This document shows, one piece after another, positions 1-6,943 of a stretch of 14,092 nucleotides of DNA (within the stretch, counting starts at the first letter, position 1; every line of letters begins with the position of its first letter). The stretch lies in the NCBI GenBank assembly GCA_038204185.1, contig JBBRDE010000145.1, forward strand, positions 1 through 14,092. The letters are read 5' to 3'. This DNA comes from Salmonirosea sp038204185 (GTDB taxonomy: Bacteria > Bacteroidota > Bacteroidia > Cytophagales > Spirosomataceae). A program made the position numbers and the translations under genes. The notes under the pieces are model-generated. The model did not search any database, had not been told where the DNA came from, and saw only the letters and a list, made by a program, of their open reading frames with translations.

Positions 1-2
1 TA

Positions 3-680
3 CAAAAAATAGGATTATCCAAGATTACCGTCATTCCGTTTTTTCCGCAGTACGCTTCGGCTTCTACCGGGTCAGTCTATGAGGAGGTGATGCGGGTGCT
101 GGCTACCTGGCAGGTGATGCCGGAAATACGGTTCGTCAACCACTTCCTGGATCACCCCAAATTTATCGAAGGTTTTGTACGTCAAGGCCGGAAATATCTA
201 ACCGAGCGAAAGTACGACCATATTCTGTTCAGCTACCACGGCCTGCCCGAGCGGCAAATCCTGAAAGGCGACGTGACCGGCAAGCAATGCAAGCTGGGCA
301 GCTGCTGCGATACATCCAACCGCCATAATCAGTTTTGCTACCGCGCCCAGTGCTTCGAGACGACACGGTTGTTGGTCAAAGACCTGGGCCTGGCTGAGGG
401 TACCTACACCACTTCGTTTCAGTCCCGGTTGGGAAAAACGCCCTGGATCAAGCCCTATACCGATGACGTAATTAGGGAATTAGCCGGGCGGGGTATCAAG
501 AGCGTTTTAGCATTTTCGCCCTCTTTCGTTGCTGATTGTCTGGAAACGACCATCGAAATTGGCGACGAGTACCGCGAACTTTTTGAGGAAGCGGGGGGTG
601 AACACTGGCAACTTGTAGAAAGCCTAAACGACAGCGATATCTGGGTAGAGACGCTGGTAGATTTGGTGAAGGAGGGGTAG
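3..680 (+). CDS. hemH: Ferrochelatase, 5'-truncated by the window edge
   Basis: Final enzyme of protohaem synthesis; it inserts Fe2+ into protoporphyrin IX (or coproporphyrin III in coproporphyrin-dependent bacteria). The frame is open to the left edge, so about 225 residues of a usual 320-350 are present and the true start lies outside. GTG/ATG codons at 87-92 are internal. Visible motifs: the family segment FPQYASASTGSVYEE (about 42-86); the catalytic-His motif SYHGLPER (about 229-252); the SRLGKTPWIKPYTDD segment; and the C-terminal SPSFVADCLETTIEI segment carrying the conserved active-site Glu. Between the His motif and the SRLG segment lies a cysteine cluster C-x4-CC-x9-C-x4-C (codons 288-353), which could hold an Fe-S cluster as in some bacterial ferrochelatases. 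No neighbour is related to haem. No terminator was seen after the TAG stop. The family call is very safe; the exact porphyrin substrate is not shown. Confidence 0.96.
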   Translation, partial: QKIGLSKITVIPFFPQYASASTGSVYEEVMRVLATWQVMPEIRFVNHFLDHPKFIEGFVRQGRKYLTERKYDHILFSYHGLPERQILKGDVTGKQCKLGSCCDTSNRHNQFCYRAQCFETTRLLVKDLGLAEGTYTTSFQSRLGKTPWIKPYTDDVIRELAGRGIKSVLAFSPSFVADCLETTIEIGDEYRELFEEAGGEHWQLVESLNDSDIWVETLVDLVKEG

Positions 681-834
681 GGAGCGGCAAAGTAGCTGAG
701 GTACAGAGTGACAAAGGCACAAAGGGGCAGAGTTCCTAAGGAGCAAAGTTAATTCAGGATAAAGAGTAGGTTTCTATTAGGGTCAACTCCCTTTTCAACA
801 ATTACACACTGTATCAACACATCCACAATTTTTC

Positions 835-1416
835 ATGAAAGTAGCTGTTATTTCCGCCTCTCCCCGCAAAGAGAGCAATTCAATAAAAGTAGCCAGGTAC
901 CTCAAATCTCTGTTCACCGCCCAGGAAAGCGACGTTTCTTTCTTCGATTTTGAGGAAATAGACATTCCGATGATAGGGCGGGGTAGTTTGGATAAAGACA
1001 ATCTAACCGACTTTCAGCAAAAGCTTTTGAAAATATGGAGCGAGGCCGACCTGGTAGTCTTTGCTATTCCCGAATACAACTGGATGACGAGCGGTGAATT
1101 CATTAATATGCTTCATCAGGTGGGAGAAAAGCCATTTGCCCATCTATTTGACCAGAAAGTATTTGCCCTGGTAGGTGTATCGTCGGGGCGCGGAGGGCGG
1201 CGTCCATGCCTGGAAATGACAATCATGATCAACAAGCTCATCAGCTTCCTGAACCAGTATTCTGTCATTTCGCCCAAGCTATTCGAGTCGCACGAAACGG
1301 GTAAAAACCTGGACGAAAACGGCCAGTCCACCGGAAACGAAATCTACGAGAAAGGCATGGCGGATTTTGTGGACTATACACTGAAAATAGCGCGGCAGTG
1401 GCACGGGGTGCAGTAG
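835..1416 (+). CDS. NADPH-dependent FMN reductase-family flavoprotein
   Basis: A 193-residue flavodoxin-fold oxidoreductase of the NADPH-dependent FMN reductase family, which reduces FMN or quinone/azo/chromate-type substrates with NAD(P)H in the cytoplasm. The N-terminal strand-loop SASPRKESNSIKVA is the FMN phosphate-binding loop. PEYNWMTSGEFINML (about residues 81-95) matches the family's PEYN motif at the flavin, and the stretch GVSSGRGGRRP follows the central strand. Length is typical. The ATG at 835 follows an A/T- and C-rich leader with no Shine-Dalgarno, usual in Bacteroidota. A near-consensus -7 box (TAGGTTTC, 767-774, one mismatch to TAnnTTTG) lies upstream. It is a single-gene unit, convergent with the cysteine desulfurase gene 41 bp away. 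The physiological substrate cannot be told from sequence. Confidence 0.9.
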   Translation: MKVAVISASPRKESNSIKVARYLKSLFTAQESDVSFFDFEEIDIPMIGRGSLDKDNLTDFQQKLLKIWSEADLVVFAIPEYNWMTSGEFINMLHQVGEKPFAHLFDQKVFALVGVSSGRGGRRPCLEMTIMINKLISFLNQYSVISPKLFESHETGKNLDENGQSTGNEIYEKGMADFVDYTLKIARQWHGVQ

Positions 1417-1434
1417 ATTCCGAGCCAGAATAGC

Positions 1435-1461
1435 ATAGGTACCTTCATACAGGTACCCTAT
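1435..1461. terminator. Candidate bidirectional terminator hairpin
   Basis: ATAGGTACC (1435-1443) can pair with GGTACCCTAT (1452-1461), giving a 9-bp stem with one bulged base and an 8-nt loop between two convergent genes. The right arm contains the TAG stop of the cysteine desulfurase gene. There is a short T run on the plus side (TTTC) and an A/T-rich flank, but no long U tract, so this is a weak intrinsic terminator or an mRNA 3'-end stabiliser. Confidence 0.4.
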
Positions 1462-2606
1462 TTCAAAACGCCTTCTTTTTTATACAACTCGGTAAGCGTA
1501 GCAACAGCATAGTCCACCTCCGCTTTGGTATTGTACTTACCGAAAGAGAAGCGAATATTACCCCGATCCGGGTCCACATTCAACGCACCCAGCACGTGCG
1601 ACCCAACGTTGGAGCCGCTCGAACAGGCGCTCCCGCCCGATACCGAAATCCCGGCAATGTCCAGGTTGAACAGCAGCATGTCGTTGAGGTCCGAAGGGGG
1701 TAAGCTGATGCTGAGGACGGTATAAAGGCTACTGTCAAAATCAGCCGATGCACCATTGAAGGTTACGCCTTCAATACTACTCCGCAATTGCCCGATTAGA
1801 TACCTTTTCAATTCTTCGATGTGCTGCCGATGGCTATCCATCTCACTATAGGCGATTTCCAGGGCTTTGGCTAACCCAACGATACCGTACACATTCTCGG
1901 TACCGCCCCTCATGTTACGCTCTTGCGATCCGCCAAATACAAAGGAGTCAATCTTGGTGCCGGGTCTTACGTACAAAAAACCCACGCCCTTAGGTCCGTG
2001 AAATTTATGCGCAGCCCCCACGATGAAATTGGCTTTGAGTTGCTGCAAATTATGGCGGTAATGTCCCATCGTTTGCACGGTATCGCTGTGCATAATGGCA
2101 TCGTACTGTGCACAGAGTTCACCGACAGCCTGTAGATCAAGTAAATTGCCGATTTCATTATTACCATGCATGAGCGAAACCAGCGAGCGGGGCTTTGATT
2201 GCAGTAATTGTTCCAGATGCAACAAATCTACATTACCATGTTGATTAAGTTGAACCAGGCTCAGCTCCACTTTGCCCTGCTTTTCCAGGTGTTGCAGCGT
2301 ATGTAACACCGCGTGATGTTCCACAGGAGAGGTAATGGCGTGCCTCAGGCCCAGCGTTTCGATGCTACAGCGAATGGCGGTGTTGTCGGCCTCGGTGCCC
2401 CCGGAGGTAAAGAATATCTCGGCCGGGGCCGCGTTGAGTAGCCCGGCCACCGTTTTGCGCGCCCGCTCGATAGCTGACCGTACCGTGCGCCCGTGGCCGT
2501 GAATAGACGACGGGTTGCCGAATTGCTCAGTAAGGTAGGGCAGCATGGCTTCCAGTACCTCGGGGTCTAGACGGGTGGTAGCGGCGTTATCGAAATAGAC
2601 TTTCAT
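1458..2606 (-). CDS. Cysteine desulfurase (IscS/NifS type)
   Basis: PLP enzyme of 382 residues that converts L-cysteine to alanine and leaves a persulfide on its active-site cysteine, for Fe-S cluster, tRNA thiolation or other sulfur transfer. The N-terminus MKVYFDNAATTRLDPEV is the classic family start. EHHAVL supplies the PLP-stacking His; AAHKFHGPKG carries the Schiff-base lysine (Lys201); SGGSACSSGS carries the catalytic cysteine (Cys328) in the group-I loop. I chose the ATG at 2606. An upstream ATG at 2666 would add 20 residues encoded by a low-complexity leader (ELINPLTHQLP) that no family member needs. No iscU, sufBD or regulator gene is adjacent, so the acceptor pathway is unknown. 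The gene lies 136 bp downstream of the phosphohexomutase gene on the same strand. No exact -7 box was found in that gap. Confidence 0.95.
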   Translation of the reverse strand: MKVYFDNAATTRLDPEVLEAMLPYLTEQFGNPSSIHGHGRTVRSAIERARKTVAGLLNAAPAEIFFTSGGTEADNTAIRCSIETLGLRHAITSPVEHHAVLHTLQHLEKQGKVELSLVQLNQHGNVDLLHLEQLLQSKPRSLVSLMHGNNEIGNLLDLQAVGELCAQYDAIMHSDTVQTMGHYRHNLQQLKANFIVGAAHKFHGPKGVGFLYVRPGTKIDSFVFGGSQERNMRGGTENVYGIVGLAKALEIAYSEMDSHRQHIEELKRYLIGQLRSSIEGVTFNGASADFDSSLYTVLSISLPPSDLNDMLLFNLDIAGISVSGGSACSSGSNVGSHVLGALNVDPDRGNIRFSFGKYNTKAEVDYAVATLTELYKKEGVLK

Positions 2607-2742
2607 GGGGAGTTGATGAGTTAATGGGTTTATAAGTTCATGAGTAGAGGCTATGACTATATTCACAACTCAGAAATTTTCAGGATAATTTTCCTTACTT
2701 GTTTCAGACTCATAAACTCCTTTACTCAAACACTTTGTACTC

Positions 2743-4143
2743 CTACCCTCGTTCCGAAATCGCTTCCTTAATGTCGGAGATGATCTTATTGGCCAGATTA
2801 TCCGCCGTCGCCAGTGTTTCGGATTCGGAGTAAATGCGGATAATGGGCTCGGTATTGGATTTGCGCAAATGTACCCACTCCTTATCGAATTCGATTCGTA
2901 CGCCGTCGATGGTGTTGATGGGCTGCCTGGCGTAACGTAATTTTATCGTTTCCAAAACTTCATCCACGTTCACATCGTGCGTGAGTTCAATTTTGTTTTT
3001 TGAGATATAATACTTCGGATACGTCGTACGCAGGAAGGAGGCGGATTTTCCGAATTTGGCCAAATGGCTCAAAAACAAGGCAATCCCTACCAGGGCATCG
3101 CGCCCGTAGTGTAGCTCTGGATAGATGATACCGCCGTTGCCCTCGCCCCCAATCACGGCATCGTTCGCTTTCATCATTTCCACCACATTCACTTCCCCTA
3201 CGGCGGAGGCAAAATACTTGCCCCCGGCTTTGAGGGTCACGTCGCGTAGAGCTACTGTGGACGAAAGGTTGGAAACCGTGTTACCTACCTTGTTTTTCAG
3301 CACGTAGTCGGCTACGGCTACCAGTGTGTATTCTTCCCCAAAGGGTGAGCCGTCTTCGGAAATTAGCGCCAACCGGTCTACGTCAGGATCCACGACAATG
3401 CCTAAGTTAAAAGAGCCATTTTTGATTTCGCGGCGGATGTCGCGCAGGTGTTCGGGGAGTGGCTCGGGATTATGGGCAAAATTTCCCGTTGGCTCGCAGT
3501 TGAGTTTCAGGATATTCTCCGGATTGACACCCAGGGCTTCCAGCAGCCTGGGAACCACAATGCCACCCGTGGAGTTCACAGCATCCACCGCAATGCGGAA
3601 GTTGGCCGCTGCGATGGCTGCCCGGTCTACCAGTGGCAAATCTAGAATGAGATTGATATGTTTGGCGATGTAGGTATCGTCGGTACGGTAGCTTCCCAGT
3701 TTCTTTACCTCAACAAAATCAAATGCCTCTGCCTCGGCGATGCGCAGTACCTCGGCACCTTCGGCGGCTGAGATAAACTCACCGGCGTGGTTCAACAATT
3801 TCAGCGCGTTCCATTGGATGGGATTATGGCTCGCCGTGAGCACAATACCCCCGGCAGCCTGCTCGGCTTCTACGGCTATTTCTACGGTTGGAGTGGTTGA
3901 GAGGCCCAGATCCACGATGTCCCAGCCAATGCCCTGTAAGGTAGCCGATACCAACCGGCTGACCATGTCGCCCGACAGGCGGGCGTCGCGGCCCAGCACC
4001 ACGGTATTGCTGTCAGCCTTGGTACTCCGCAGCCACGTTCCGTAGGCGGCGGCAAATTTCACAACGTCGATCGGGGTGAGGGCTTCACCAATTTTGCCAC
4101 CAATGATCCCACGAATTCCCGAGATAGATTTAATAAGCGCCAC
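2743..4143 (-). CDS. glmM: Phosphoglucosamine mutase (phosphohexomutase family)
   Basis: Alpha-D-phosphohexomutase of 466 residues. The probable role is conversion of glucosamine-6-phosphate to glucosamine-1-phosphate for UDP-GlcNAc, hence peptidoglycan and LPS. The four domains are marked in order by: SISGIRGIIGG (N-terminal substrate loop); TASHNP with the phosphorylated serine (Ser105); the Mg2+ loop DPDVDRLALISEDG; the sugar-contacting GGEGNGGIIYPELHYGRDA; and the phosphate-binding RKSNTEPIIRIYSES near the C-terminus. I chose the GTG at 4143. An in-frame ATG at 4191 lies upstream of an exact TAnnTTTG promoter box (4167-4174) and so cannot be on that transcript, and AAGGAAAAG just before the GTG can act as a ribosome-binding site. 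RxSNTEP-type members are annotated as GlmM or as phosphomannomutase, so the substrate is inferred. Confidence 0.9.
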   Translation of the reverse strand: MALIKSISGIRGIIGGKIGEALTPIDVVKFAAAYGTWLRSTKADSNTVVLGRDARLSGDMVSRLVSATLQGIGWDIVDLGLSTTPTVEIAVEAEQAAGGIVLTASHNPIQWNALKLLNHAGEFISAAEGAEVLRIAEAEAFDFVEVKKLGSYRTDDTYIAKHINLILDLPLVDRAAIAAANFRIAVDAVNSTGGIVVPRLLEALGVNPENILKLNCEPTGNFAHNPEPLPEHLRDIRREIKNGSFNLGIVVDPDVDRLALISEDGSPFGEEYTLVAVADYVLKNKVGNTVSNLSSTVALRDVTLKAGGKYFASAVGEVNVVEMMKANDAVIGGEGNGGIIYPELHYGRDALVGIALFLSHLAKFGKSASFLRTTYPKYYISKNKIELTHDVNVDEVLETIKLRYARQPINTIDGVRIEFDKEWVHLRKSNTEPIIRIYSESETLATADNLANKIISDIKEAISERG

Positions 4144-4166
4144 AGTTCTTTTCCTTAGTGAAGTAG

Positions 4167-4174
4167 CAAAAGTA
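4167..4174 (-). promoter_or_regulatory. Promoter -7 box of the phosphohexomutase gene
   Basis: The minus strand reads TACTTTTG, an exact match to the Bacteroidota -7 consensus TAnnTTTG. It lies 24 bp before the GTG at 4143, so the mRNA would start near 4160. It sits between the transglutaminase stop (4204) and the mutase start and fixes the GTG as the likely start codon. No good -33 TTTG was seen; TTGG occurs about 13 bp upstream. Confidence 0.6.
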
Positions 4175-4203
4175 AGGATTTCCCCCGCCAATTTTCCCTT
4201 TTC

Positions 4204-5049
4204 TTATCCAATGACTTCTTCGATTTCCAGGTCAGTGGTCAGAAAAGAAGAGGCTGATCCCCGGAAGGTACCCATTACGGGAGCCAACTGATCGTAGTCG
4301 GCCGAGGCACCCAGACAAATGTGGTTATTGATCATAGCCCGCCCCTCGGTGGGGTCGAAGCCCCGCCATCCCGCACCGGGTAGGTACACCTCTACCCAGG
4401 CGTGTAATTCGTGAGCCTGGGTGGGGTTGCCATACAGGTAGCCGCTCACCAGACGGGCCGCAATACCCAGGCTTCGGCAAGCCGCAATGAACAGGCTGGA
4501 ATAGTCACGACACGAACCGTTTAGCCCCCGTAGCGTATCTTCAGGCGGGAATGCCCTACCCTCGGGACGCTGCTGATAGGAAAAATTATCATGAATATAG
4601 CGGCTCATTTCCGTTAGGAAAGGTACCGTAGCCCAGTTGACCTGCGTGGCTATTTGCCGGGCAAACTGCTCCACGTACGGGGTGATTTCCTGTCGGCCCA
4701 GGTAGGGGACCAGGTACTTCTGCGTCCGGTCGGAGTATCGGAAGGGGAAATCCTTGGTATCGAAAGGAAATAATACGAAGTCGAAAACATTAAAAGGATC
4801 CGAGCTGAGCGTCATATTGGCCTCCACGGTAAGGTGGGTGGTAGGAGCTGCGAAGTATACTACTTGCTGCACATTGCCTTCGGCATCCACATTACGGACA
4901 ATGCGCGAGGGCAGGGGATCGATGCGGAGCGAGTAGTCCAGCATTTGCTGGTGCGGATAAGCTTTGGGGTAGAGGTAGAGCAGATGCGGATCAAGCGCCA
5001 CGGGCTTGTCGTATGTATAGCTCAGCACATGCTTTACGCTTAGATTCAT
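4204..5049 (-). CDS. Transglutaminase-like cysteine protein of the Anbu cluster
   Basis: A 281-residue cytoplasmic protein of the bacterial transglutaminase-like superfamily. No signal peptide or membrane segment is visible. Residues about 1-75 form the beta-rich N-terminal domain typical of the group (VKHVLSYTYDKPVALDPHLL). The papain-like core follows, with a complete triad: Cys180 in NGSCRDYS, His216 in HELHAWVEVYL, and Asp232 in GFDPTEG. Members are predicted peptidases or amide-forming/breaking enzymes; no substrate is established. The ATG overlaps the stop of the Anbu gene by 4 bp (ATGA, 5046-5049), which implies translational coupling and joint function. The last gene of the cluster, it ends 60 bp before the phosphohexomutase start. 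Catalytic residues are intact, so it is likely active. Confidence 0.92.
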   Translation of the reverse strand: MNLSVKHVLSYTYDKPVALDPHLLYLYPKAYPHQQMLDYSLRIDPLPSRIVRNVDAEGNVQQVVYFAAPTTHLTVEANMTLSSDPFNVFDFVLFPFDTKDFPFRYSDRTQKYLVPYLGRQEITPYVEQFARQIATQVNWATVPFLTEMSRYIHDNFSYQQRPEGRAFPPEDTLRGLNGSCRDYSSLFIAACRSLGIAARLVSGYLYGNPTQAHELHAWVEVYLPGAGWRGFDPTEGRAMINNHICLGASADYDQLAPVMGTFRGSASSFLTTDLEIEEVIG

Positions 5050-5780
5050 GAGGTTTCAAGTGATTTGGAGAAAACTGGCTCCATCCATTCTACCGGAAGT
5101 TTTTGGACAGAATTTTTCAGGAGCGCACTCCATTGCTTGGCTATATAGTCGAGATCGTCTTTTTCAAAACGGTGCTCCACAATACGAAAACTGTCTTTTT
5201 CGTACATGATGACATCAATGGGATAATCCACATCGTTGGAACTCACCCGCGTGGAATCGAACGACAAAAAACCGATTTTGAGCGCATCCTGTAAACTGGA
5301 ATCGTAGCGCAGGCTCCGGTAGAGCAGCGGTTTGCCGTTGCCCGAATTGCCAATGATAAAAAACGGCGAGCCCGGCCCCACTTCCACCCAATTGCCCTCG
5401 GGATACAGCAAAAACAGTTTATGTTCGTCGTCGTTTTCGAGCTGGCCGCCTACAATAGAAAACAGATTAAAGGCTAGCCCGGATTCGGTCAGCGAAACTT
5501 TATCTTCGTCGGCCACCCGCCGCACCTGCGCCCCAAAGGCATTGACGGCCTTATAGAGTTTGTTGAAACTGGCATCCTGCTCTTCCAATACCTCCTTAAA
5601 GTACGTAATGGCCTTGTCGCGTACCGAGCGCAAGCCGGAGGTCATGATGAACAAGGAGTGGTGGTCAAACTGGTGAACCGACACTTTCTTGTTGGTCGAG
5701 ACTTCGGTGCCGGAAGTCAGGCGCGTGTCGGCAATGGCGACTAAACCGGAAGCCACTTTGATACCAAGGCAGTACGTCAT
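5046..5780 (-). CDS. Anbu proteasome-type peptidase (ancestral beta subunit)
   Basis: A 244-residue member of the Anbu (bacterial proteasome homologue, COG3484) family of N-terminal-nucleophile hydrolases. The chain begins MTYCLGIKV, so removal of Met exposes Thr1 directly without a propeptide. Asp17 and Arg19 in AIADTRLTSG and a lysine at 30/31 in STNKKVSVHQF match the proteasomal Thr1/Asp17/Lys33 active site. Length is normal for Anbu (about 240-250), shorter than HslV with its ATPase partner, and no HslU/ClpX-like ATPase is adjacent. Known Anbu proteins assemble into open spiral or ring oligomers with weak or undetected peptidase activity on model substrates. The gene is preceded by an exact -7 box at 5872-5879, giving a leader of about 85 nt, and overlaps the downstream transglutaminase gene by 4 bp. 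Confidence 0.92.
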   Translation of the reverse strand: MTYCLGIKVASGLVAIADTRLTSGTEVSTNKKVSVHQFDHHSLFIMTSGLRSVRDKAITYFKEVLEEQDASFNKLYKAVNAFGAQVRRVADEDKVSLTESGLAFNLFSIVGGQLENDDEHKLFLLYPEGNWVEVGPGSPFFIIGNSGNGKPLLYRSLRYDSSLQDALKIGFLSFDSTRVSSNDVDYPIDVIMYEKDSFRIVEHRFEKDDLDYIAKQWSALLKNSVQKLPVEWMEPVFSKSLETS

Positions 5781-5839
5781 GGGGAAATTTTGGATGAGTG
5801 AATAACTGAAATTACGGCGGGGCCATTGCGGCGTACCGA

Positions 5840-5863
5840 CCCCGAGGCGGCCGCCGAGCGGGG
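5840..5863. repeat. GC-rich interrupted palindrome in the Anbu leader
   Basis: CCCCG (5840-5844) pairs with CGGGG (5859-5863) around the 10-bp palindrome GGCGGCCGCC (5846-5855), across a 1x3 internal loop. The block is far more GC-rich than its surroundings. It lies between the alpha-E stop and the Anbu start, downstream of the candidate Anbu promoter, so it would be transcribed in the leader. No U tract follows on the minus strand. It could be a leader structure, a processing site or a protein-binding site. Confidence 0.35.
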
Positions 5864-5871
5864 GAATAAAA

Positions 5872-5879
5872 CAAAAATA
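5872..5879 (-). promoter_or_regulatory. Promoter -7 box before the Anbu gene
   Basis: The minus strand reads TATTTTTG, exact TAnnTTTG, about 90 bp before the Anbu ATG and about 36 bp after the alpha-E stop. TTTG at 5906-5909 is 26 bp further upstream, longer than usual for a -33 box. It suggests that Anbu and transglutaminase can be transcribed apart from the alpha-E gene. Confidence 0.45.
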
Positions 5880-5914
5880 GTATATCCTTCGCTCATTCGG
5901 TGATTCAAAATCAA

Positions 5915-6943
5915 TTAATGCAGCCGAAAGGCCTGGAATTGATAAGCGTTCTGGCTTTGGTACTGGCCCATGCTCTGGCTTTGCGATTGGATGGGCTTGG
6001 CGTCGAAGTACATTTTATAAATGGCATTATCTACTTCATTATTAAGGCTTTGAAAATGGTCGAGGTACTGGTGTAGCCCGGCTTTGAAAATATCCTCCAC
6101 ATCCGTAAACTCAATTTCTGACCGCAGCCTGCTGATCGCCTTCTCCGCCGGATTGGTGAAACCCCGCTCGGGCGTAGATCCTGCAATGGCAAAGAGCGAC
6201 AGTTCTGCCTGCCGCACACAATATGAGATGGAGCGCGGAAAAAGCTTGTCCAGAATCAGGAACGCCACGATGTTCATGGGCGTAAGGGCAGCGTGGGTTT
6301 GGCGGTACATGTTGTAGGCACTTACCGATTTTAATACCGCTGTCCACAGCATCAGGTCCAGCGTGGAGCCCACACCACCGCTGTCGGGCAGGAGCGTGAA
6401 GTACTTCACATCCAGAAAGCGTGAAGATTTGTCGGCCCGCTCGATGTGTCGCCCCAGCCGTCCGAAATGCCAAGCCTCGTTGCGGGTGATCGTGGAGTCC
6501 ACTACCCCGTGGAAGAGCTGGCACCGCCGCCTGATTTCGGCAAAAAACGCCTGCATCAGATCCAGATTACGGAAGTTGTCCGTAGGTGTGGCCTTGATGA
6601 ATAGATAAAACTCGTTGATGCTCTCCCACATCTCCTTCGTGATGGATTCGCGGATCGTACGGGCATTTTCACGAGCCTCATAGAGGCAGCTCACAATGGA
6701 ATTGGGATTGCGCTTGTCAAATGTCATGAAATAAATCACGTCCCCACGCTCAGGGGTATCGAAGTATTGGTCGAAAAGCATGTGATCCGCCGTGGCGGTC
6801 AGCAGCGGCTCCCACTGTTCCTCCACTTCGGGGGGCAGATCGAGCGCCATGTTAAAATTTACGCCCACAAAGCGGGAGTAGTTTTCCACCCGCTCCATAT
6901 AGCGGTTCATCCAATAAATCGAGTTGGCAACGCGGCTCAGCAT
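5915..6943 (-). CDS. Alpha-E domain protein (DUF403)
   Basis: A 342-residue, almost wholly helical cytoplasmic protein of the alpha-E family (DUF403). The start MLSRVANSIYWMNRYMERVENYSR is the family's canonical N-terminus. An internal copy of the same helical motif, HFGRLGRHIERADKSSRFLD, follows mid-protein (around nt 6400-6470), as expected for this repeated fold. Alpha-E proteins occur with circularly permuted ATP-grasp enzymes, transglutaminases and Anbu peptidases and are thought to take part in a peptide synthesis or tagging pathway; no activity is established. The last 28 residues (315-342) are an unusual Gln/Ser-rich tail, making the protein slightly longer than the usual 300-320. It heads the minus-strand cluster, divergent from the DUF853 gene across an AT-rich 228-bp gap. 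Confidence 0.93.
   Translation of the reverse strand: MLSRVANSIYWMNRYMERVENYSRFVGVNFNMALDLPPEVEEQWEPLLTATADHMLFDQYFDTPERGDVIYFMTFDKRNPNSIVSCLYEARENARTIRESITKEMWESINEFYLFIKATPTDNFRNLDLMQAFFAEIRRRCQLFHGVVDSTITRNEAWHFGRLGRHIERADKSSRFLDVKYFTLLPDSGGVGSTLDLMLWTAVLKSVSAYNMYRQTHAALTPMNIVAFLILDKLFPRSISYCVRQAELSLFAIAGSTPERGFTNPAEKAISRLRSEIEFTDVEDIFKAGLHQYLDHFQSLNNEVDNAIYKMYFDAKPIQSQSQSMGQYQSQNAYQFQAFRLH

Noticed and set aside
740..755. Minus-strand TAACTTTG match to the -7 consensus downstream of hemH
   Set aside because: It would direct transcription antisense to hemH with no gene to serve; an 8-mer with two free positions occurs by chance at this rate.
3326..3673. 115-codon plus-strand frame inside the phosphohexomutase gene
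   Set aside because: Antisense shadow, Ser/Arg/Pro-rich and without recognisable motifs; the minus-strand gene has intact family motifs throughout this stretch.
6111..6524. 137-codon open frame on the minus strand inside the alpha-E gene
   Set aside because: It lies in another frame of a clearly recognised gene, is rich in Arg/Pro/Ala/His as expected of a shadow frame, and has no family resemblance.
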